Shown piece by piece: positions 54,298 to 61,997 of a stretch of DNA of 64,000 nt (its first letter is position 1; every line of letters starts with the position of its first letter). A model generated the notes under the pieces. That model saw only the letters and a program-made list of their open reading frames with translations, was not told the origin of the DNA and searched no databases. The position numbers and the translations under genes were made by a program. The DNA lies in NCBI GenBank assembly GCA_963764465.1, contig CAVXSO010000006.1, positions 310,001 to 374,000 on the forward strand, written 5' to 3'. This stretch comes from JAJXXT01 sp963764465. Its GTDB lineage: Bacteria; Pseudomonadota; Alphaproteobacteria; Acetobacterales; Acetobacteraceae.

Positions 54298-55635
54298 TCA
54301 GGCTCCATCCCGCCACACCGAGAACGAAGCGGGCGGCATCCGGCGGCGGCCCGCGAAGCGTTCCATCGCCAGTGCGACGTCCTGTGCCAGCCCCGCCTGG
54401 CGCGCGCAATGGACGAAGATCTGCTCCAGCACGTCCTGCTGGGCGTGGCTGCCGCCCATGGTGGCCAGTGCCCCCAGTGCCGGGCGCATCGCCTCCACCG
54501 CTTCGGCCGGCCGCCCCTCGCGCCAGGCGCGCGCGCCGCGCATCGCCGGCAGCACGGCGCCGGCGAGGATCGGCCGGCGCGTGGGCGAAGGGTCGGCCCC
54601 GGCCGCTCCTTCCTCCGTTGCGGCCAGCAGCCGGTCCGCGGCTTCGCCGCGTCCCGTCGCCGCCAGCGCCATCATCGCGTGCGGCAGCGTGAACGGCGAG
54701 AAGGTGTCGCCGATCTTCTTCTCCGCCTGGTCCGCCAGTTCCTCCCACCGCCCGCCGGCCTCCACGCCGCGCATCTCCAGCCGCGCGAGCATGGAGGCCG
54801 CGTTCTGCACGTCGATATGCAGGTCCGGCATGGCCATCGTCAGCGGCGATGCCAGGTTGCGGAACTCCGCATCGTACAGCGCCAGCACCACGTCCGGCTC
54901 GCCGCGCTCGAGGTGGTACAGCGCGCGGTGCCACCACAGGTGATGGCGCAAATTGTTCGCGCCCGCCCAGTGCGGCGCCAGCCCGTCGAGCCAGGCAATT
55001 CCCTCCGCGCGCCGCGCCTGCATCTCGAGGATGTGCGCGACCGCATGCGTCGCCCAGAAATTCTCCGGGTCCTCCGCGACCGAGCGCCGCCCGTCCGGCT
55101 CTGCGGCCAGGTAGTCGCCGCACTCCTCATGCGCGAAGCAGCGGCAGGCGAGCATCGTGCCGAACCCCGGTACGCCGGCTGACCACTTGCCGCGCACCCG
55201 CTCGACGGAGGCGCGCATGTCCTGCGGACGGCCGAGCCAGAAATTGCTGTTATGCGCAAGGAAAAGCGCCAGCAGGTCGCGCGGATGGCTCGCCAGGATC
55301 GTCTCCCACCCCGCGATCGCACCGTCGATATCGCCCCGCGTCCACGCATCGAGCGCCGCGACATGCAGCTGCTCGCGCGCGTTGGCGGAGGACGTGCGCG
55401 CCGCGGCCAGCGCCGCGCGTGAGGCCGGCAGGAACTTCGCCGTGTACGCCAGCATCGGCACCGCGCCCGCGAGCACGTGCGCCATGGTGCAGGCCGGGTC
55501 CGTCTCGCACAGTGCCGCGAGCTTCGGCATCAGGTCGGCGTGGAAGCGCAGCAGCGAGGCCAGCGCCGCGTCATACGCGACGGCACTCGCCTCGCTCGCG
55601 GCGGTCATCAGATTGCCCTGGGCATCGCGCGGCAT
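54298..55635 (-). CDS. Tetratricopeptide-repeat protein (TTC38-like)
   Basis: The product has 445 residues of mostly helical TPR-like repeats, with a pattern close to the TTC38 family (LRFHADLMPKLAALCETDP, AHILEMQARRAEGIAWLDGL, LRHHLWWHRALYHLERGE). It lacks a signal peptide and is probably cytoplasmic. The function is unknown. It lies 70 bases upstream of LpxR on the same strand and may share its transcript. The ATG at 55635 follows GGAAG; the frame is open upstream toward the tRNA. Confidence 0.82.
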   Translation of the reverse strand: MPRDAQGNLMTAASEASAVAYDAALASLLRFHADLMPKLAALCETDPACTMAHVLAGAVPMLAYTAKFLPASRAALAAARTSSANAREQLHVAALDAWTRGDIDGAIAGWETILASHPRDLLALFLAHNSNFWLGRPQDMRASVERVRGKWSAGVPGFGTMLACRCFAHEECGDYLAAEPDGRRSVAEDPENFWATHAVAHILEMQARRAEGIAWLDGLAPHWAGANNLRHHLWWHRALYHLERGEPDVVLALYDAEFRNLASPLTMAMPDLHIDVQNAASMLARLEMRGVEAGGRWEELADQAEKKIGDTFSPFTLPHAMMALAATGRGEAADRLLAATEEGAAGADPSPTRRPILAGAVLPAMRGARAWREGRPAEAVEAMRPALGALATMGGSHAQQDVLEQIFVHCARQAGLAQDVALAMERFAGRRRMPPASFSVWRDGA

Positions 55636-55743
55636 GCGGCGCAGCTTCCACGTGTCCGCCGCGCGGGTCAACTCGCGGCGATCCGATCGCCCGCGGCGCC
55701 TGAGGTTGAGAACCCGCGCGCGCCCGCCTAGTTTCCCGCCGCC

Positions 55744-55831
55744 GGATGGGTGGCCGAGCGGTTTAAGGCAGCGGTCTTGAAAACCGCCAGGGGGCAACCC
55801 CTCGTGGGTTCGAATCCCACCCCATCCGCCA
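55744..55831 (+). tRNA. tRNA-Ser (anticodon TGA)
   Basis: An 88-base tRNA with acceptor stem GGATGGG pairing with CCCATCC, the discriminator G, and CCA encoded at 55829-55831. The anticodon loop is CTTGAAA with TGA at 55778-55780. It has the long variable arm of serine tRNAs (AGGGGGCAACCCCT region) and the TTCGAAT T-loop. It is a common site for integrative element insertion; an integrase relic follows at 55998. Confidence 0.95.
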
Positions 55832-55877
55832 GAACCCTATTCACCGCCGCTCGCTGGCATTCGCAAGACACGAGAAA

Positions 55878-55902
55878 AGTCTTGCTAAAGACTGCAATTT
55901 TC
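55878..55902 (+). terminator. Weak terminator-like hairpin after tRNA-Ser
   Basis: AGTCTT (55878-55883) pairs with AAGACT (55888-55893) around GCTA and is followed by GCAATTTT. The stem has only six pairs and the T-run is short, so it may be a weak terminator for the tRNA transcript. Confidence 0.35.
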
Positions 55903-55997
55903 GGCCACCGCGCCCGGGGCCGTTTATTGGTGTTCGTGTCCGATCGCAAAGTCTGATCGGGGAATGGACGCGAGACAGCTTCCCTCAGGGCCTTGAT

Positions 55998-56290
55998 ATG
56001 GCGCGAGTGGGCAGGTTGTCGGCGGTTGAGGTCCGCGCGCTCGGGAGCGCGGGCGGCATATGGACGGAGACGGCCTCTATCGGCTCGTGAAGACGCCAAA
56101 GCCCGCCTGTTGGGTGCCGCGCTACATCCATGCCGGGCCGATGCGCGAGATGGGCCTCGGCACGGCCCGTGGTCGCCATGCCGTGAAGCCGGCCGAGGCT
56201 CGCGACAAGGCCGCGGCGCAGACCGATGCGGCGGCGATGACATTCCGCATACGCGCTGATTTGTATCTCGCCGCCCATGAGAGGGAGGTC
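55998..56290 (+). pseudogene. Tyrosine integrase N-terminal relic next to tRNA-Ser
   Basis: The start reads MARVGRLSAVEVRALGSAGG in one frame and then shifts by one base into DGDGLYRLVKTPKPACWVPRYIHAGPMREMGLG, the Arm-type DNA-binding domain of tyrosine integrases (KxxxVxLAEARDKAAA-like). A later MTFRIRADLYLAAHE resembles the region before the core-binding domain. The catalytic part with the Arg/His/Arg/Tyr residues is missing. It is 166 bases from the tRNA-Ser gene, the typical position for an integrase of a tRNA-inserted element. It is frame-shifted and truncated. Confidence 0.75.
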
Positions 56291-56525
56291 GACTTCCCGA
56301 CAGCTCCTACGCCACGCACGGGGACACGATCTGCGGGATCACCTAACTCTGCTCGGCGTTCACAGACGCACTGACACCGGGCCGCGGCTGCATGAGCAGT
56401 TCGCGGCGTTTGATGGTTGTTGCCCGCTTTGTTCGTCGATCAGCCGTCGAACCCCTTTCGGGATCCGACGGCCGGTTCGGCTCCGAAGTCAACCTCGATC
56501 CGGCGCCCGTCGAATGCCGGGTTGG
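56291..56525. other. Unassigned stretch after integrase relic
   Basis: No gene is recognised between the integrase relic and the 3' end of the OmpA-like gene. Short translated pieces exist (for example one ending GDTICGIT), but none can be tied to a family. It may be further decayed element DNA. No tRNA-Ser attachment-site copy was seen in the window. Confidence 0.3.
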
Positions 56526-57053
56526 TTATTTGTCGAGCGAGATCTCGACGCGGCGGTTCTGTGCACGACCCTCCGCAGTGCTGTTCGAAGCAACCGGGTC
56601 CTGCTCGCCCATGCCTTGCGCGCGGATCATGCTCGGCTCCACGCCTTGCGAAATGATGAACTGCATCACCGCATCGGCGCGCTTCTGCGACAGGATCAGG
56701 TTCGAGGTGACGCCCATCTTTGCCAGCCCAGGCCCGATCGGGGAATTGTCGGTATAACCCGTCACCACAAGCTTCTCCTGGCTGGGAACGAGGTGCTTCG
56801 CCAGCTTGGCGATGGTGTCCTTCCCGTCGGCGGACAGTTCCCAGCTGCCGGGCGCGAACGCCAGGTCACTGTTCACGACATACTTGATGGCGCCCTGCAA
56901 CCGGGTGATATGCGCCTTGTCGGCAGCATTCTGCTGCTGAAGCTGCGTATTTTCCGCTTGCAACTTATCGTAGTCCGATTGGGAGACACAGGCGGACAGA
57001 AGCAGCGGCGCTAAGAGCAAAGCCAGTCCGGCGGTTTTCGCGACGTATGTCAT
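56526..57053 (-). CDS. OmpA/Pal-like peptidoglycan-associated lipoprotein
   Basis: The product has 175 residues. A lipobox (LLLSAC, Cys22) gives a lipoprotein. A short coiled-coil linker (KLQAENTQLQQQNAADKAHI) precedes the OmpA C-terminal domain (VVTGYTDNSPIGPGLAKMG, SQKRADAVMQFIISQGVEP, NRRVEISLDK), with the conserved Asp and Arg that bind meso-diaminopimelate. It links the outer membrane to peptidoglycan. ATG at 57053 has an AAAGG-type site. An FNR-like site lies about 220 bases upstream of the start. Confidence 0.87.
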   Translation of the reverse strand: MTYVAKTAGLALLLAPLLLSACVSQSDYDKLQAENTQLQQQNAADKAHITRLQGAIKYVVNSDLAFAPGSWELSADGKDTIAKLAKHLVPSQEKLVVTGYTDNSPIGPGLAKMGVTSNLILSQKRADAVMQFIISQGVEPSMIRAQGMGEQDPVASNSTAEGRAQNRRVEISLDK

Positions 57054-57274
57054 TGCCTTTTTTTCCTCTCGTTTGCGGGTCAACAGGTTGCAGTCATTCC
57101 CATGTAGAAAGCGGGCGTTTCCCTCGGTTTGAGCCATCTCAACCCTATGCTGATGTGTTATGCGCTCCTGCACTCGTCCTGGCGGAGGTGACATTCGACA
57201 CGGCCACGAAGCCGGTAACCGAAGTCACCACCGCTCAGTAAACGTTAGATGCGTACAAACAGCGCTCGGACACA

Positions 57275-57288
57275 TTGAGATAGGTCAA
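57275..57288. promoter_or_regulatory. FNR/FixK-like site upstream of the OmpA-like gene
   Basis: TTGAGATAGGTCAA keeps the FNR-type core TTGA-N6-TCAA. It lies about 220 bases upstream of the OmpA-like gene start on the minus strand. A 220-base distance is long for direct activation, so its target is uncertain. It was found by eye. Confidence 0.35.
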
Positions 57289-57361
57289 GCCATCTGCCGC
57301 GCGTCGTGTAAATTGGCATCTAAAATTGGGTCTGACCCGAAGTTGATGCAATTGGCGCTGC

Positions 57362-57660
57362 CCGTGGACGGCGACTCATGTCCTGCAGCATCTCGCGGCC
57401 CGGCCACAGTTCCGCAACCGGCTTCCGCAGCTTCGCCCTGATCCACTTCCCGGTTCAAGCATCCGCGAGCAGTGTCAACGTCAGCATCTCGGCGGCGTCA
57501 GCCCCTCATACTCCTTCTTCCAGTTGAAATACGTCGCTTCGCTGGTCCAGGCCCACCGGCGGATCTCCGCCACCGGCACGCCGTCCGCTCCTTGCTTCGG
57601 GATGAACGCCTTCTGCGCGTGCGAAAACCTCGATGCCTTGATCGCTCTCCGCTCCTCCCC
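57362..57660 (-). pseudogene. IS3-family transposase OrfA relic
   Basis: On the minus strand the reading includes KASRFSHAQKAFIPKQGADG and EATYFNWKKEYEGL, the N-terminal helix-turn-helix of IS3 OrfA, and after a frame change AKLRKPVAELWPGREMLQDM, its leucine zipper-like end. The initiation codon seems changed to ATC, and no OrfB (DDE) part is recognised. It is a decayed fragment. Confidence 0.75.
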
Positions 57661-57997
57661 ACCAAGGGAACAAAAGCGGAAAACTTTACCCCAAACCGAT
57701 CCAGCTTCCGGGGAGCAGATCAAGGGCCTCAGGCGAAACAATGCGCGACGGACAAGCCATCCGCCAAAATAGCGCAAGGCAGCATTGCCGAAACACCCGG
57801 TCTTCCGCGTCATGACGGGCATTTTGTCTGGGTGCGCGCTTGTTTCGCGGCCGGCGAGCGGCCGGTCACGGCCACCGCAACGGCCCGGGCCAGAAATATT
57901 GATCGACTGATGTTGCAACATGTGCGACCTTACCTTTGCGACTTGCGCTGGCGATTTGTGATGGCGTGAAGATCACTCTGGCCTCCGGAGAGATTGA

Positions 57998-58954
57998 ATG
58001 CCGGGCAGTGCCGTTGCTGTTTTCAAGGATCCCAATACCTTCGGGCCGGCGTTCCGCGCCGCCACGCGGCGGACCGACCCGACGGCACGCGGCGCCTGGC
58101 GCGCGGAGATCGCGCGTATCGATCTGCAGCGGTTGTGGATGCAGCCCCTCGGCGCGAGCCTGCCGCAGGTCGCGCATGGCAACATGCTTCCCGGCCGCGC
58201 AGCCGCCATGTTCCCCAAACGGTGGTGCGCGCTTTTTGATAGAGTTCAACAGGAACGACGTGCACGGTGCAGGGTCGCCATACTCGCCGTTGGCTGGTGC
58301 CATTATCCGGGGCTGCCGCGCGGCATGCGGATGCATGCCAGTTCGCTCCCTCCGGCCACGTTCGCCCCCGTCGATACCGGCGATGACCCGCCGCCCGCTC
58401 GCCAATCCGCCGGCCACCCTGCCGCTCAACGCGGCAACCGCGCGTCCGGGATTCTCGCGTGCCCGGAGGCTGCACGCACGGTCGCGCAATCGCTCATGGA
58501 GGCCTCGATGATCGATCCCGCCGACCCAGAGCCCCGCGACGAGGCCGCCCGGCCCCATCTTCCCGCGCGTCGCGTCATGGCGCGCATTCAGGAGTATCTC
58601 ATCACCCGCGCCGATGCGCCGGTCTACGTGCCCGAACTCCGTCATGCGATCGGAGTGGCGGAACGCACGCTGCGCCTCCATTGCAAGAAGAGCCTGGGGA
58701 TGTCGCTGCAGGCCTATCTTCGCCAGCGCCGCATGCATCTTGCCCATCGTGCCCTCATCGAGGCGGATGGACACACCACCGTGACCGACATCGCCACCCG
58801 CTACGGGTTTGGGGAGCTGGGCCGCTTCGCCGTCCATTACCGGACGCTGTTCGGTCGGTCCCCTTCCGAAACGTTGCGAGAAAAGCCGAAGCCGGCGGCA
58901 TCGCAGGCCGCCGCCGGCGCGCCGCGCCCGCCGGCATGGGCGCCCGGGGACTGA
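57998..58954 (+). CDS. AraC-family regulator, possibly frame-disrupted
   Basis: The single frame gives 318 residues. The C-terminus is a good AraC/XylS HTH pair: VPELRHAIGVAERTLRLHCK, SLQAYLRQRRMHLAHRALI, TVTDIATRYGFGELGRFAVHYRTLFG. The N-terminus (FKDPNTFGPAFRAATRR, EIARIDLQRLWMQPLG) also matches such regulators. The middle (about 58205-58320) does not: there the +1 frame reads more family-like sequence (FLIEFNRNDVHGAGSPYSPL), suggesting two nearby frameshifts that cancel out. The regulator may be altered or non-functional for effector binding while keeping its DNA-binding domain. It lies next to the sulfatase genes. Confidence 0.65.
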   Translation: MPGSAVAVFKDPNTFGPAFRAATRRTDPTARGAWRAEIARIDLQRLWMQPLGASLPQVAHGNMLPGRAAAMFPKRWCALFDRVQQERRARCRVAILAVGWCHYPGLPRGMRMHASSLPPATFAPVDTGDDPPPARQSAGHPAAQRGNRASGILACPEAARTVAQSLMEASMIDPADPEPRDEAARPHLPARRVMARIQEYLITRADAPVYVPELRHAIGVAERTLRLHCKKSLGMSLQAYLRQRRMHLAHRALIEADGHTTVTDIATRYGFGELGRFAVHYRTLFGRSPSETLREKPKPAASQAAAGAPRPPAWAPGD

Positions 58955-59034
58955 CGGCACCCTGATTGCCGTTTCTGCATAGCCGGCAGCACGCTGGCAC
59001 TGTAACTTCTTCATGCTTCGACTGGAGAAGTATT

Positions 59035-59997
59035 TTGCCTGAAGCAGAAACTGCCACGACAGCATCGCGTAGGGCGGATGCTGTGGAGATGGCGTTCATC
59101 CAGGGCGGAACGTTCCGCATGGGATCGGACGTGCATTACGCCGAGGAAGGCCCGGCGCATCAGGTCACGGTATCGTCCTTCTGGATCGACCGCGCCCCGG
59201 TGACGAACCGACAATTCCACGCCTTCGTCGAGGCCACGGGTTATCGCACCATCGCCGAGATCCCACCCGACCCGAAAGATTATCCCGGCGCGCTGCCGCA
59301 CATGCTGCGCGCGGGCTCGCTGGTCTTCACCCCACCAGCGCAGCCAGTTTCATTGCGCGACTGGTCGCAATGGTGGCGCTTCGAGTTCGGCGCGAGCTGG
59401 CGCGCCCCGAAGGGCGAGCGCAATCCCGCGCAGGCGCTCGATGACCATCCCGTCGTGCACATCGCCTGGCCGGATGCCGTCGCGTACGCCGCCTGGGCCG
59501 GCAAGTCGCTGCCGACCGAGGCGGAATGGGAATATGCCGCCCGCGGCGGTCTCGACGGCGCCGAATTCGCCTGGGGCGACGAACTCATGCCTGGCGGGCG
59601 GCACATGGCGAACACCTGGCAGGGCATATTCCCCTGCGAGAACCTGGCCAGCGACGGGTACGAGGGCACCTCGCCAGTCGGTGCGTTCCCGCCCAACGGC
59701 TACGGGCTGCACGACATGATCGGCAATGTCTGGGAATGGACCGAGGACTGGTTCACCTCCCGCCATCCGGTGGATGCCGCCAAGTCCTGCTGCATCCCGC
59801 AGAATCCCCGCGGCGGCGCCGAGGACAACAGCTACGACGCGCGCAGTTCGGTGCGCATCCCCCGCAAAGTGGTGAAGGGCGGCTCCTTCCTCTGCGCGCC
59901 GAACTACTGCCGGCGCTACCGGCCGGCGGCGCGCCATGCGCAGCCGATCGATTCCGGCATGAGCCATGTCGGGTTTCGTTGCGTGCGTCGAACGTGA
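59035..59997 (+). CDS. Formylglycine-generating enzyme family (sulfatase-modifying factor)
   Basis: The product has 320 residues from a TTG with GGAG 7 bases upstream. The FGE-sulfatase fold is clear: MAFIQGGTFRMGSD, TEAEWEYAARGGLDGAEFAWGD, NGYGLHDMIGNVWEWTEDW, and GGSFLCAPNYCRRYRPAARH. The two cysteines Cys287 and Cys292 (CxxxxC) match those of aerobic FGE that oxidise the target Cys of sulfatases to formylglycine. It is immediately upstream of a sulfatase (24-base gap), its probable substrate. Confidence 0.9.
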   Translation: MPEAETATTASRRADAVEMAFIQGGTFRMGSDVHYAEEGPAHQVTVSSFWIDRAPVTNRQFHAFVEATGYRTIAEIPPDPKDYPGALPHMLRAGSLVFTPPAQPVSLRDWSQWWRFEFGASWRAPKGERNPAQALDDHPVVHIAWPDAVAYAAWAGKSLPTEAEWEYAARGGLDGAEFAWGDELMPGGRHMANTWQGIFPCENLASDGYEGTSPVGAFPPNGYGLHDMIGNVWEWTEDWFTSRHPVDAAKSCCIPQNPRGGAEDNSYDARSSVRIPRKVVKGGSFLCAPNYCRRYRPAARHAQPIDSGMSHVGFRCVRRT

Positions 59998-60021
59998 ACC
60001 ACAACAGCGGAGAGTAGATAC

Positions 60022-61770
60022 ATGGCCAACCAGCCCACCAGGCGCGGCATCGGCCGGCGCCAAATGCTGTTCAGCAGCAGCGCTGCTGTCGCCGCAGCCG
60101 GAACCGTTGTCACCGGCACCACGGCACCCATGCAGACCGCCCAGGCACAGACCAAACCACCGGCCGCCAGCGGCAGCAAGCGCGGCAAGCCGAACATCCT
60201 GATGATCATGGGTGACGATGTCGGCTGGTTCAACATCGGGGCCTATCACCAGGGCATCATGGCCGGCAAAACACCGAACCTCGACCGTCTCGCCGCCGAG
60301 GGGATGCGGTTTACCGACTATTATGCCGAGGCGAGCTGCACCGCCGGGCGCGCCAACTTCATCACCGGCGAGCTGCCGTTGCGCACCGGCCTGACCACCG
60401 TGGGCCAGGCTGGCGCGGATATCGGTATCCCCGACCAGGCCGTGACACTTGCCACCGTGCTGAAGGCGCAGGGCTATACGACCGGCCAGTTCGGCAAGAA
60501 CCATCTCGGCGACCTGAACAAATACCTGCCGACGGTGCACGGGTTCGACGAGTTTTTCGGCTACCTGTACCACCTCGACGCGATGTCGGATCCGTACTGG
60601 TTCGACTACCCGCCGGGTTGGGTCGACAAATACGGCCCGCGCAACCTCGTGCACAGCTACGCGACCGGGACTGACGACTCCACCATGATGCCGCGCTGGG
60701 GGCGGGTCGGTAAACAGCGCATCGTCGACGAGGGCCCGCTCGCGCCGTTCCCCAACATGGAGAACATGCAGAACTGGCAGAAGGGACAGCCCGCCAAATA
60801 CAACATGGAAACGTTCGACGGCGTTCTCGTCGAAAACAGCAAGCGGTTCATGGACGACGCGAAGAAGGCCGATAAGCCCTTCTTCATCTGGCACAACACG
60901 ACGCGCATGCACGTCTTCACCTATCTCTCGCCGCACTACCAGGCGATGATGAACTCGAAGACGGACTACAATGTCGAGGAAGCGGGCATGGCGGATCTCG
61001 ACGATTCCGTCGGCGCCCTGCTCAAGCATCTCGAGGATATAGGCGAGGCCGATAACACCATCGTCATCTTCACGACCGACAATGGCGCGGAGGTATTCAC
61101 CTGGCCCGATGGCGGCATGACGCCGTTCCGGTCGACCAAGGGCACGATCTATGAGGGGGGCTTTCGCGTTCCGGCCATCATCCGCTGGCCCGGCAAGGTG
61201 AAGCCGGGATCGATCCAGAACGAACTCTTTTCCGGCCTCGACTGGCTGCCCACGCTTGCCGCCGCCGCCGGTGTGCCCGACATCAAGGAGCAGTTGCTCA
61301 CGGGCGTCCAGCTGAACGGCCGCACCTACAAGAACCATCTCGACGGCTACAACCAGTTGGCGCTGATCACCGGCGAGGGGCCGGGCGCGCGGCACGAACT
61401 CTTCTATTTCGGCGGTCCGCATCTCGGCGCGGTGCGCATCGACGACTTCAAGTTCACCTTCTTCCAGCAACCCTATGGCTGGCCAGGCGAGAAGGTAACC
61501 ACGGACATGCCCACCATTGTCAATCTGCGCCAGGATCCGTTCGAACGCACGCCGTCGCTGCGAGGCGAGACGCTCAACAATTTGGGCGGCGGCTATATGA
61601 ACGACTTCATGGCCCGTGAGTTCTGGCGCTTCGTCCAGGTCCAGCAGGTCGTCGGCGACCTCGCCCGTACGGCGATCGACTTCCCGCCGATGCAGGCGCC
61701 CGCTTCCTTCAACCTCCAGGCGGTGAAGCAGCAGATCGACGAGCTGATGCGCGAGCACGAGGCACAGTAA
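60022..61770 (+). CDS. Type I sulfatase with Tat signal
   Basis: The product has 582 residues. The N-terminus has a twin-arginine-like signal (RRQMLFSSSAAVAAAG), so the protein should be exported folded by Tat. Metal ligands are in ILMIMGDDVGW, and the active-site motif is CTAGR (Cys106-Arg110), a CxAxR form of the CxPxR motif in which Cys becomes formylglycine. It resembles arylsulfatases. Substrate is unknown. Its start is 24 bases after the FGE gene stop. A hairpin follows at 61797. Confidence 0.92.
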   Translation: MANQPTRRGIGRRQMLFSSSAAVAAAGTVVTGTTAPMQTAQAQTKPPAASGSKRGKPNILMIMGDDVGWFNIGAYHQGIMAGKTPNLDRLAAEGMRFTDYYAEASCTAGRANFITGELPLRTGLTTVGQAGADIGIPDQAVTLATVLKAQGYTTGQFGKNHLGDLNKYLPTVHGFDEFFGYLYHLDAMSDPYWFDYPPGWVDKYGPRNLVHSYATGTDDSTMMPRWGRVGKQRIVDEGPLAPFPNMENMQNWQKGQPAKYNMETFDGVLVENSKRFMDDAKKADKPFFIWHNTTRMHVFTYLSPHYQAMMNSKTDYNVEEAGMADLDDSVGALLKHLEDIGEADNTIVIFTTDNGAEVFTWPDGGMTPFRSTKGTIYEGGFRVPAIIRWPGKVKPGSIQNELFSGLDWLPTLAAAAGVPDIKEQLLTGVQLNGRTYKNHLDGYNQLALITGEGPGARHELFYFGGPHLGAVRIDDFKFTFFQQPYGWPGEKVTTDMPTIVNLRQDPFERTPSLRGETLNNLGGGYMNDFMAREFWRFVQVQQVVGDLARTAIDFPPMQAPASFNLQAVKQQIDELMREHEAQ

Positions 61771-61796
61771 CGCCCCCCCCCGCCGCATCCGCACAA

Positions 61797-61823
61797 CCGG
61801 AGGATGCCGGTGGCATCCTCCGG
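61797..61823. terminator. Perfect hairpin after the sulfatase gene (no T-run)
   Basis: CCGGAGGATGCC (61797-61808) pairs perfectly with GGCATCCTCCGG (61812-61823) around GGT. There is no U-tract, so it may end transcription poorly or stabilise the 3' end of the mRNA. Confidence 0.45.
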
Positions 61824-61997
61824 TAACCGCGGGCCCCTTCCCGCTCGCGGAGCCTGACTTCCGGCTGCGAGACCCGGACGGCAACGACGCCTGCCTCTAT
61901 CACGCCGGCGCCAAGCGCCGCTTCCCGCCCTGACGCCTGAAGGTGGACATAGCCGAAGAACAGAACCCGCATCCGGCGTGGACCGCCACCCAGCCAA

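Larger units (their letters stand above)
57054..57997. other. Long intergenic region with IS3 relic and FNR-like site
   Basis: This stretch of about 940 bases holds no intact gene. It includes an FNR-like box at 57275, the motif GGTCTGACCC at 57329 (shared with 35688), and an IS3-type OrfA relic on the minus strand (57362-57660). The rest, toward 57997, is unassigned; some of it may be the other part of the insertion element. Base use drops relative to the surrounding coding DNA. Confidence 0.55.

Noticed and set aside
59350..61884. Minus-strand open frame of 844 codons antisense to the sulfatase
   Set aside because: Composition is His/Arg/Val-rich with no domain pattern; the sulfatase and FGE on the plus strand have clear catalytic motifs.
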